From Candidatus Omnitrophota bacterium (lineage in GTDB: Bacteria > Omnitrophota > Koll11 > Gorgyraeales > Gorgyraeaceae): a stretch of DNA of 11,360 nt. The stretch spans positions 1 through 11,360 of the forward strand of contig JAHIRR010000022.1 of NCBI GenBank assembly GCA_018818505.1. Direction: 5' to 3'. The position numbers and the translations under genes were made by a program. Shown here in pieces: positions 1 through 5,614 of this stretch (the stretch's first letter is position 1; the number at the start of each line of letters is the position of its first letter). The notes below the pieces were generated by a model. The model was not told the origin of the DNA. It searched no databases and saw only the letters and a program-made list of their open reading frames with translations.

Positions 1-815
1 AAGACGTGTTTCTTGTGCCTGGCCATATATGGACACCATGGTTTAGTTTATTCGGCTCAAAATCCGGATTTGATTCAATAGAGGAGTGCTTTGAAGAGTA
101 TACCAAAGACATCTATGCGCTTGAGACTGGTTTATCGTCGGATCCTGGGATGAACTGGAGATGGAGTAAGCTCGACAGATTTAATCTGATTTCAAATTCT
201 GATTCGCACAGTCCTCGAAAGATCGGAAGGGAGGCAAATGTCTTTGATGTAGAGATGTCCTATAAATCTGTAATAGATGCATTAAAGGTAAAGGATAATA
301 AGAAGTTTTTGCACACAGTGGAGTTTTTTCCTGAAGAAGGCAAGTATCACTACGATGGTCATAGGAATTGCAAAGTAAGATTTAATCCTTCTGAAACGAA
401 AAAGAACAAGAGTGTTTGTCCTGCGTGCGGGAAGCCTTTGACAGTAGGTGTGATGAATCGGGTGGACGCGCTTGCAGATAGGCCAGAAGGCTTTGTGCCT
501 GAGGGGAGCGTTCCATATAAGAGAATGATACCACTTTCTGAGATTATTGCAGATGTGCTGGGTGTGGGCGATGGCTCAAAGGCTGTCGAAAAAGAATATA
601 GTGCAATAATCCCAAGGGTTGGCACAGAATTCGAAGTACTTACAGAGGTAAGAGAAAATGAACTCTTGACCAAGCTCCCGCAGAAAATAGCAAAGGCGAT
701 TATAAATGTAAGAAACGGCAATGTAAATATCCTTCCGGGTTTTGACGGAGAATATGGTAAAATAGAGATACTGAAAAAAGAAGACACTGCTGAGAAGCAG
801 ATGGATCTATTCTGA
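1..815 (+). CDS. Endonuclease Q (PHP-fold DNA repair nuclease), C-terminal part, 5' truncated
   Basis: The family nicks DNA 5' of deaminated bases (uracil, hypoxanthine) and abasic sites. About 270 residues are visible against roughly 400 or more for the family, and the frame is open to the window edge, so the start lies upstream. Residues below are numbered from the GTG at base 6. Seen: a PHP-type metal motif SDSH at about 65-68 followed by a GREANVFD stretch; then a zinc-finger-like segment with Cys122, Cys138 and Cys141 (CPACG) near His116 and His119; then the family signature NRVDALADRPEG and VPYKRMIPL. The protein ends in EKQMDLF, which fits the bacterial beta-clamp binding consensus (Q-x-x-L-F). 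It stops 1 nt before pyrK, so it is probably co-transcribed with the pyr genes. Family assignment is firm; substrate range in this organism is inferred. Confidence 0.88.
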   Translation, partial: DVFLVPGHIWTPWFSLFGSKSGFDSIEECFEEYTKDIYALETGLSSDPGMNWRWSKLDRFNLISNSDSHSPRKIGREANVFDVEMSYKSVIDALKVKDNKKFLHTVEFFPEEGKYHYDGHRNCKVRFNPSETKKNKSVCPACGKPLTVGVMNRVDALADRPEGFVPEGSVPYKRMIPLSEIIADVLGVGDGSKAVEKEYSAIIPRVGTEFEVLTEVRENELLTKLPQKIAKAIINVRNGNVNILPGFDGEYGKIEILKKEDTAEKQMDLF

Positions 816-816
816 G

Positions 817-1659
817 ATGAAAGACATAAAGGCTAAAATTTTATCGAATAAGAAGATAGGCAATGGCTATTATAAGCTGATGCTTGATGCACCTTATATT
901 GCGCAGGCTGCAAAGCCAGGTCAGTTTGTGCAGGTGCGTTGCAGCGATGGCCTGGATCCATTATTGCGCCGCCCTTTTAGCATACATCGGGTCACGGGCC
1001 AACGGCCAACGGGCAACGGGCCAACGAGAATAGAGATTTTGTATGAGGTAATAGGCAAAGGTACAGAGATTTTATCAAAAAAGCGAAAGGGTAAGTTTTT
1101 AGATGTTTTAGGCCCATTAGGAAATGGTTTCACATTACCACGAAAACCGAAAACCGAAAACCGAGCAACAATAATTACAGGAGGCATTGGCGTTGCACCT
1201 ATGGTATTTTTGGCAGAACGATTAGCAAAAAAACCAACCGTTTTAATAGGCGCAAGGACAAAGGATTTAATATTATGCGAAAAGGATTTTAAAGACATGG
1301 GCGCAGAAGTTCACATTGCTACTGATGACGGAAGCCAAGGGCATAAGGGGTTTGTGCCGGAGTTATTAGGGACAAGGGACAAGGGACAAGGGACAAGGGT
1401 TTATGCTTGCGGACCTAATGCAATGCTTAAATCAGTCACTGATATTTGCAAGAAACGTAAGTTAGAATGTGAAGTTTCATTAGAAGAGACAATGGCATGC
1501 GGCATTGGTGCATGTCTGGGCTGTGCAGTCAAAATGAAAGACGGAACCTCCAAACTCGCCTGCAAAGACGGCCCAGTCTTCAATGCAAATAACTTTGACC
1601 TTGCCGAGGCTGGACCTCGGCTTTTTAAAAAAGCCGAGGTCCAGCCTCGGCAGAGATGA
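817..1659 (+). CDS. pyrK: Dihydroorotate dehydrogenase electron transfer subunit PyrK
   Basis: This is the iron-sulfur flavoprotein that passes electrons from PyrD to NAD+ in the type 1B dihydroorotate dehydrogenase of pyrimidine synthesis. Seen: a ferredoxin-reductase beta barrel with the FAD motif RRPFSIHR (51-58), a nucleotide-binding loop TGGIGVAPM (121-129), a YACGPNAML segment (196-204), and four cysteines (228, 233, 236, 249) for a [2Fe-2S] cluster. At 280 aa it is longer than the usual 250-265. The extra length comes from repeat-derived loops at residues 58-70, 109-116 and 185-194, plus a C-terminal tail encoded by a palindrome. All three loops fall where family members have variable surface turns, so activity may be kept. 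The start is the ATG one base after the EndoQ stop; no strong ribosome binding site is seen, so coupled translation is likely. Confidence 0.94.
   Translation: MKDIKAKILSNKKIGNGYYKLMLDAPYIAQAAKPGQFVQVRCSDGLDPLLRRPFSIHRVTGQRPTGNGPTRIEILYEVIGKGTEILSKKRKGKFLDVLGPLGNGFTLPRKPKTENRATIITGGIGVAPMVFLAERLAKKPTVLIGARTKDLILCEKDFKDMGAEVHIATDDGSQGHKGFVPELLGTRDKGQGTRVYACGPNAMLKSVTDICKKRKLECEVSLEETMACGIGACLGCAVKMKDGTSKLACKDGPVFNANNFDLAEAGPRLFKKAEVQPRQR
988..1026 (+). repeat. Degenerate heptanucleotide array inside pyrK
   Basis: Units read cgggtca, cgggccaa, cggccaa, cgggcaa, cgggccaa, then cg. They are 7 or 8 nt long. The four units from 995 total 30 nt, so the indels cancel and the reading frame is kept. 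They encode residues 58-70, between the FAD-binding strand and the next strand of PyrK. Confidence 0.85.
1141..1164 (+). repeat. Heptanucleotide array, three perfect cgaaaac units, inside pyrK
   Basis: Three exact copies of cgaaaac (1141-1161) are followed by the partial unit cga. The 21-nt block is a multiple of three and encodes RKPKTENR (residues 109-116), in the loop just before the NAD-binding strand. Its sequence is unrelated to the other two arrays in the same gene, but the unit length is again 7 nt. Confidence 0.85.
1369..1399 (+). repeat. Heptanucleotide array, four perfect gggacaa units, inside pyrK
   Basis: Four exact gggacaa units (1369-1396) are followed by ggg. They encode GTRDKGQGTR (residues 185-194), just before the YACGP strand of PyrK. 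A related array is found in pyrD at 2040-2071 and is read in the same phase. Confidence 0.9.
1602..1652 (+). repeat. 51-bp palindrome at the pyrK/pyrD junction, with terminator-like half
   Basis: Two perfect 25-bp arms (1602-1626 and 1628-1652) flank a single A. Each arm is itself a hairpin: stem gccgagg (1603-1609), loop ctgga, stem cctcggc (1615-1621), then TTTTT (1622-1626). Because the element is palindromic, the same terminator-like structure reads on both strands. It lies in the last codons of pyrK and encodes most of the C-terminal tail. It ends 8 nt before the pyrD ATG at 1661. Confidence 0.9.
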
Positions 1660-1660
1660 T

Positions 1661-2530
1661 ATGGAAATAAAAATAGGGAAACTTAAACTGAAGAATCCGG
1701 TGATGGCAGCCTCAGGTACCTTTGGGTATGCAAAGGAGTTTGAAGACCTGGTGGATCTGAAAAAGCTTGGCGCGATTGTTACCAAGACTATTACGCTTAA
1801 GCCGAAAAAGGGTAATCCCATGCCAAGGGTCTGCGAGACTGCATCAGGCATGTTAAATGCTATTGGCCTGCAGAACGAAGGCATAGATAATTTTATAGAC
1901 GAGAAATTGCCCTATTTGGCAAAGCTCGGCGTGCCGATTATTGTAAGTATATCAGGAGATTTTGTGAAGTTGGCAAAGAGACTTGATAAGGAAAAAGAAG
2001 TAGGCGGTATAGAGCTTAACATATCATGTCCGAATGTTAAGGAACAAGGGACAAGGAACAAGGGACAAGGGTTAATAGCGCAATGCCCTAAAGCAACTTA
2101 TGATTTTGTAAAAGAAGTCAGAAAAACCACAGACAAGACCTTGATTACAAAGCTTTCGCCTAATGTTACTGATATAGTAGAGATCGCCAAGGCAGCGTGT
2201 AAAGGTGGTACAGATGCCGTGAGTTTAGTGAACACGTTCCTTGCAATGGCAATAGATATTGAAACAGGAAAACCAAAGCTTGGCAATGTTACAGGTGGCT
2301 TGAGCGGGCCAGCTATAAAGCCCATTGCCTTACGAATGGTCTGGGAAGTCGCGAAAAGTATCAATAAGCCGGTCATAGGTATGGGCGGCATTGTGACTAC
2401 AGAGGATGCAATAGAATTTCTCCTGGCAGGCGCAAAGGCAGTTCAGATAGGCACAGCAAATTTTATAGATCCAGCCGCGTGCGAGAAAATCATAAAGGGG
2501 ATTGAAACGTGGAAAAAGAAAAAATCATAA
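1661..2530 (+). CDS. pyrD: Dihydroorotate dehydrogenase, catalytic subunit, type 1B
   Basis: This FMN enzyme oxidises dihydroorotate to orotate in the cytoplasm and works with PyrK to reduce NAD+. Seen: N-terminal GKLKLKNPVMAASGTFGY, substrate-loop MLNAIGLQNEG (64-74), catalytic-loop Cys123 in NISCPNVK, KLSPNVTDI (164-172), and FMN-phosphate loops GMGGI (240-244) and VQIGTANF (261-268). The length is 289 aa, slightly short of the usual 300-310. The loop after NISCPNVK, where relatives read something like EGGMAFG, is replaced by the repeat-encoded residues 127-137. This is next to the active-site Cys loop, so it could affect the lid. The ATG at 1661 is chosen because the conserved N-terminus begins there; an upstream GTG at 1583 would overlap pyrK and read through the palindrome. 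The 3' end overlaps pyrF by 22 nt. Confidence 0.94.
   Translation: MEIKIGKLKLKNPVMAASGTFGYAKEFEDLVDLKKLGAIVTKTITLKPKKGNPMPRVCETASGMLNAIGLQNEGIDNFIDEKLPYLAKLGVPIIVSISGDFVKLAKRLDKEKEVGGIELNISCPNVKEQGTRNKGQGLIAQCPKATYDFVKEVRKTTDKTLITKLSPNVTDIVEIAKAACKGGTDAVSLVNTFLAMAIDIETGKPKLGNVTGGLSGPAIKPIALRMVWEVAKSINKPVIGMGGIVTTEDAIEFLLAGAKAVQIGTANFIDPAACEKIIKGIETWKKKKS
2040..2071 (+). repeat. Heptanucleotide array (aggaaca/agggaca alternating) inside pyrD
   Basis: Units aggaaca, agggaca, aggaaca, agggaca and a partial aggg run in tandem. The array is related to the gggacaa array in pyrK. It encodes residues 127-137 in the loop directly after NISCPNVK. The A/G alternation suggests doubling of a 14-nt two-unit block. 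Confidence 0.88.
2495..2500 (+). promoter_or_regulatory. Ribosome binding site of pyrF
   Basis: The sequence aagggg lies 8 nt before the GTG at 2509, inside the pyrD coding sequence. It supports the GTG start, which places the IIIALDV strand at the expected N-terminal position. Confidence 0.7.
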
Positions 2531-3198
2531 TAGCGCTGGATGTCAGTACAATTAAAGAACTGGAACGGCTTCTTGATATTCTCAGTCCTCACATAAGGAT
2601 CTTCAAGGTTGGCATGGAGCTATTTTATTCCTGTGGACCAAAGGTGATAGATGTTATAAAGAAATACGATAAAGAAATATTCCTCGACCTGAAATTCCAT
2701 GACATACCGAATACGGTCAAGAATTCTGCAAGGGTTGCCACGCGCTTAGGCGTATTCATGTTCAATGTCCACGCATCAGGTGGAAGCGAGATGATGAAGG
2801 CAGCGGTAGAGGGCGCAGAGGAGGAGAGTGAAAAATTAGGCATAGACCGACCAAGGATCTTAGGTGTAACTGTTCTTACGAGTATAGCCGATGCCACAGA
2901 GGCGCAGGTCTTGAGTTTAGCTAAATCAGCCAAGGCATCCAGCCTTGACGGTGTCGTAGCGTCTCCTCAGGAAACAGCCAAGATCAGGAAGGAATCGGGA
3001 CAGGATTTTCTAATAGTTACTCCAGGCATAAGACCTGAAGGAAGTGAAAAACAAGACCAAAAAAGAACAGCCACCCCGAAACAAGCCTTCTCATCCGGCG
3101 CAGACTACATAGTAATCGGTCGGCCAATCACAAAGGCAAAAGACCCGGCTAAGGCATTGCAGGATATTGTTAGAAGTTATGAGCAGGGTAGCGGTTGA
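2509..3198 (+). CDS. pyrF: Orotidine 5'-phosphate decarboxylase
   Basis: This enzyme decarboxylates OMP to UMP, the last step of the pathway, and needs no cofactor. Seen in a 229-aa TIM barrel: IIIALDV (6-12) with Asp11, Lys33 on the second strand, and the catalytic DLKFHDIPNT block with Asp60, Lys62 and Asp65. NVHASGG (86-92), TPGIRPEG (171-178) and GADYIVIGRPI (197-207, phosphate-binding Arg205) follow. Length and motif spacing match the common bacterial form. The start is a GTG within the 3' end of pyrD, an overlap typical of coupled translation. The gene ends 6 nt from the convergent methyltransferase gene, and no rho-independent terminator is visible between them. Confidence 0.95.
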   Translation: MEKEKIIIALDVSTIKELERLLDILSPHIRIFKVGMELFYSCGPKVIDVIKKYDKEIFLDLKFHDIPNTVKNSARVATRLGVFMFNVHASGGSEMMKAAVEGAEEESEKLGIDRPRILGVTVLTSIADATEAQVLSLAKSAKASSLDGVVASPQETAKIRKESGQDFLIVTPGIRPEGSEKQDQKRTATPKQAFSSGADYIVIGRPITKAKDPAKALQDIVRSYEQGSG

Positions 3199-3204
3199 TG
3201 TTTT

Positions 3205-4905
3205 TTATAAGAGGAGTTTAAGCTTTTTTGTATAATTTATTACCTGAGCAGCGACTCCTGATTTTAACTTACCTTTTGGCTTTTTTTGCCCCCAGACAAT
3301 ATAAATGTGGTCTTCTTCAGAGTCAGAATCGTCATCTTTCTCCACAGCCCCAATATAATAACCAGCATCATCAAAACCCAAATCTTCTTTTAGAAGACTT
3401 ACATAATCTTTAGGTTGCATTAGGCATTCATTCCTTTTAGCATGATCTTCTTCATCCATAATTCGATAACAAATAGCGATATACCCGCTTTTTTCTAATA
3501 ATTTTAGCGTTTCTGATAATATATATTTTCTATCATCATATGGATAGAATATGAGCACATTGTTCAATGTGATTATAGAGAATTTTTCATTCTTGAACAA
3601 CTCTCCTATGTCAAACATGTCACCTTTTATTAGACGTATATCTGCGTCGCTGTTCAATTTTTCAAGACCGTTCTTAGCTAGTTTAAGCATTTCATCTGAG
3701 ATATCTAGGCCAACTATGGTTTTTATGCCTTGTTGTACAGCTAAATTAGCTGTTATCCCTTCGCCTATTCCTAGCATCAGAACCTTACTCTTTTTATTTA
3801 TGCTATCTGTGGGAATTGCTGTTCCAAAAATAGACTTGAGGGCTTTCTTCATGCCAGGCTTTCTGGAAACACTAGATCTTTCGCTTCCAGCATACTCATC
3901 GTAATCTTTTCGAATTTCCGATACAAGATTTTTGCGCTTTTCTTTTGGTGCATCTTTCCATGCTTTAACCCCACCTGTTTTATTAACAACTCCGTGTATT
4001 GTATCAAATGCGTGCACTTCGTCTAATTTACTATGCACTCTATTAAAAGCCTGAGTATCATAATCTTCTCCTTTCAAATATTGCATTAAAAGCTCTAATT
4101 CTTTAGCGGAAAGTACAGACAATATTGTCTTTTTTTGTAAGTCATAATAAAATTGAGGGTCTATTCGCAAAAGGGCCTCTCTTGCTGCTGCTCTGCATTC
4201 GGGGTGTTCTGTTTGTAGTAACCGACCCAATGGATATTTAGACCTTGGATCTCCTATTTTTGCTAAGGCCTTTACGATATTAATGGTTAAAAGAGTTAGC
4301 TCGCCTGCATTAGATAGACTTAAAAGGTCAATGAGCGGATCTACGGCATTTTTTTCTTGCAAAATAGCCAGGGCATAAGCAGCATGACTTGGAGTTTCTT
4401 GATCAAATTCATCAATTGAATAATCTTCATGATACTTTCTAATAACTAATCTATCAATTAACTCTTTGGTTGGTATAAGAGCCCTGATCTTTTTTCTAAT
4501 ATTTTCCCTATCTACTTCTTTATTTAATATATTTTCTATTTTCTCTACCAGATCTAGGTCCCGCATAATTGGGTTGATCTTATAGATCAGTCTCCTTTCT
4601 ATAATCACTCCTGTGCTTACCAGAAAGTTTAAAACTTGCTGAATGGTTTGTTCAGGCAGGTCTGTAGCTTTATTAATTTCTTTTACAGTTAGCCACTTGT
4701 CAACGGATAGTAATTTAAAAACTTGTTTTGTTTTTATGGCATCATCAGCTTGTTGCAGGCGCAGAGACAAATCTTTCGATCCTATTAGGGTACGCAAGGT
4801 CTTTCCTGGATAAGGAGATGCGTAGAGCATGCTAGTAAATAAAAACACTGCACTTACTACCAGTGCTATAACCTTTGCATTGTAATGTTTTCCAATCTCT
4901 CCCAT
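3205..4905 (-). CDS. Signal-anchored protein with winged-helix, HEAT-like and SAM methyltransferase domains
   Basis: I do not recognise this 566-aa protein as a known family. Residues 10-29 form a hydrophobic segment (KVIALVVSAVFLFTSMLYA) that could be a signal peptide, possibly cut after Ala29, or a membrane anchor. Residues about 59-107 look like a winged helix (LTVKEINKATDLPEQT, then a beta hairpin). Residues about 172-245 look like HEAT-type helical repeats (AVDPLIDLL, IVKALAKIGD, AAREALLRID). Residues about 370-480 hold a Rossmann methyltransferase core: VLMLGIGEG (375-383), GLDISDEMLKLA (399-410) and IKGDMFD (426-432). The target is unknown. An export signal on a SAM enzyme is odd, since SAM is cytoplasmic, so a membrane anchor with the domain inside is more plausible. 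The gene splits the pyr cluster on the other strand and is AT-rich: two sampled 60-base blocks were 28% and 33% GC, against 50-55% in three blocks of neighbouring genes. Recent acquisition is possible. Confidence 0.75.
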   Translation of the reverse strand: MGEIGKHYNAKVIALVVSAVFLFTSMLYASPYPGKTLRTLIGSKDLSLRLQQADDAIKTKQVFKLLSVDKWLTVKEINKATDLPEQTIQQVLNFLVSTGVIIERRLIYKINPIMRDLDLVEKIENILNKEVDRENIRKKIRALIPTKELIDRLVIRKYHEDYSIDEFDQETPSHAAYALAILQEKNAVDPLIDLLSLSNAGELTLLTINIVKALAKIGDPRSKYPLGRLLQTEHPECRAAAREALLRIDPQFYYDLQKKTILSVLSAKELELLMQYLKGEDYDTQAFNRVHSKLDEVHAFDTIHGVVNKTGGVKAWKDAPKEKRKNLVSEIRKDYDEYAGSERSSVSRKPGMKKALKSIFGTAIPTDSINKKSKVLMLGIGEGITANLAVQQGIKTIVGLDISDEMLKLAKNGLEKLNSDADIRLIKGDMFDIGELFKNEKFSIITLNNVLIFYPYDDRKYILSETLKLLEKSGYIAICYRIMDEEDHAKRNECLMQPKDYVSLLKEDLGFDDAGYYIGAVEKDDDSDSEEDHIYIVWGQKKPKGKLKSGVAAQVINYTKKLKLLL

Positions 4906-4915
4906 AATCCAGACA

Positions 4916-4943
4916 GAAAAAGGCGTCTTTATTAAGGGACGCC
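4916..4943 (-). terminator. Intrinsic-terminator-like hairpin in the leader of the methyltransferase gene
   Basis: Read on the minus strand, stem GGCGTC (4943-4938), a 10-nt loop and stem GACGCC (4927-4922) are followed at once by TTTTT (4921-4917). It lies between the predicted promoter and the ATG at 4905, about 50 nt after the predicted transcription start, so it would act as an attenuator. On the plus strand no T-run follows it. Confidence 0.6.
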
Positions 4944-4971
4944 AATAGTTATATTGCTTATATCTATATTA

Positions 4972-5000
4972 AGTATACACCAAAAGGAGCATTATTTCAA
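4972..5000 (-). promoter_or_regulatory. Sigma70-type promoter for the methyltransferase gene
   Basis: On the minus strand TTGAAA (5000-4995) and TATACT (4977-4972) are separated by 17 nt, close to the consensus. The predicted start is near 4965, giving a leader of about 60 nt that includes the hairpin. There is no clear Shine-Dalgarno sequence before the ATG. Confidence 0.65.
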
Positions 5001-5029
5001 TTGTTTTTTTGCCCCTCCTATGTTATGAT
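5001..5029 (+). promoter_or_regulatory. Extended -10 sigma70-type promoter for pyrE and the ATPase operon
   Basis: TTGTTT (5001-5006), a 17-nt spacer and TATGAT (5024-5029) preceded by TGT form a strong promoter with an extended -10. Its -35 box directly abuts the -35 box of the leftward promoter. The predicted start falls at about 5035-5037, on the pyrE ATG. Confidence 0.65.
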
Positions 5030-5036
5030 TATTTCA

Positions 5037-5603
5037 ATGAAAAAAGAGGAGATTCTTGAGATTTTCGAAGAAACTCGTGCGCTTTTGAAGGGGCATTTCG
5101 GGCTTTCCAGTGGTCTGCATAGCGGGGATTATTTGCAGTGTGCGCTTGTGTTACAGCATCCTGAATATGCAGGGAAGTTATGCAGTCAGTTAGCAGAGTA
5201 TTTTAAGAAAGATAAGCCCACATGCGTAGTAGCGCCTGCCTTAGGAGGGGTAGTCGTATCATATGAAGTAGCTCGTTCGCCTGGCGTGCGTTCACTCTTT
5301 ACAGAACGTAAAGACGGTAAGATGGTTCTCCGAAGAGGTTTTGAGATAAGGCCTGAAGATAGAGTCTTGGTAGTGGAAGATGTTATCACCACTGGCCTTT
5401 CCACAAAAGAGGTTTTAGAGGTTGTAAAGTCATTCAGTGCCACTATAATAGGCGTAGGAAGTATTATAGATAGAAGTGGAAAGAAAATCGATTTTGGTGT
5501 AAAATCAATTAGTCTATTGAAATTAGATCTACCCACATTTCCCCCCGAAAAGTGCCCTTTGTGCAAAAAGGGCATAGAAATCACAAAACCAGGCAGTCGT
5601 TAA
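5037..5603 (+). CDS. pyrE: Orotate phosphoribosyltransferase
   Basis: This enzyme joins orotate to PRPP to form OMP, the step between PyrD and PyrF. The 188-aa protein begins MKKEEILEIFEETRALL, then GHFGLSSGLHSGDYLQCALV. The PRPP-binding motif VLVVEDVITTG covers 110-120, with the flexible-loop lysines in TERKDGKMVLRR (89-100). A C-terminal CPLC pair (173 and 176) precedes GIEITKPGSR, as in many bacterial homologues. Upstream in-frame starts would add residues not seen in the family, so the ATG at 5037 is preferred. That ATG lies at the predicted transcription start with no Shine-Dalgarno sequence, so the mRNA may be leaderless. atpE follows after 11 nt, which puts the ATPase operon behind this promoter. 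The other pyr genes are on the far side of the methyltransferase gene. Confidence 0.95.
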   Translation: MKKEEILEIFEETRALLKGHFGLSSGLHSGDYLQCALVLQHPEYAGKLCSQLAEYFKKDKPTCVVAPALGGVVVSYEVARSPGVRSLFTERKDGKMVLRRGFEIRPEDRVLVVEDVITTGLSTKEVLEVVKSFSATIIGVGSIIDRSGKKIDFGVKSISLLKLDLPTFPPEKCPLCKKGIEITKPGSR

Positions 5604-5607
5604 GGAG
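5603..5607 (+). promoter_or_regulatory. Ribosome binding site of atpE
   Basis: AGGAG begins on the last base of the pyrE stop codon and lies 7 nt before the ATG at 5615. It selects this start over the in-frame GTG at 5552, which would read through the pyrE tail. Confidence 0.75.
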
Positions 5608-5614
5608 AGTCGTC

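Noticed and set aside
1583..1660. Earlier GTG start for pyrD overlapping pyrK
   Set aside because: The extra residues come from pyrK sequence and the palindrome; the family N-terminus starts at 1661.
988..2071. Heptanucleotide arrays as a CRISPR array
   Set aside because: Units are 7 nt in direct tandem with no spacers, and they lie inside coding sequence.
3188..3240. Terminator between convergent pyrF and the methyltransferase gene
   Set aside because: T-runs are present, but I could find no stable stem before them on either strand.
5001..5036. TTG start at 5001 or ATG at 5025 for pyrE
   Set aside because: The bases carry the promoter, and the extra residues do not match PyrE; MKKEEILE at 5037 does.
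5553..5574. 8-bp hairpin (tgcccttt / aaagggca) near the end of pyrE
   Set aside because: It lies in the conserved CPLCKKG coding segment and no T-run follows, so it is probably coincidental.
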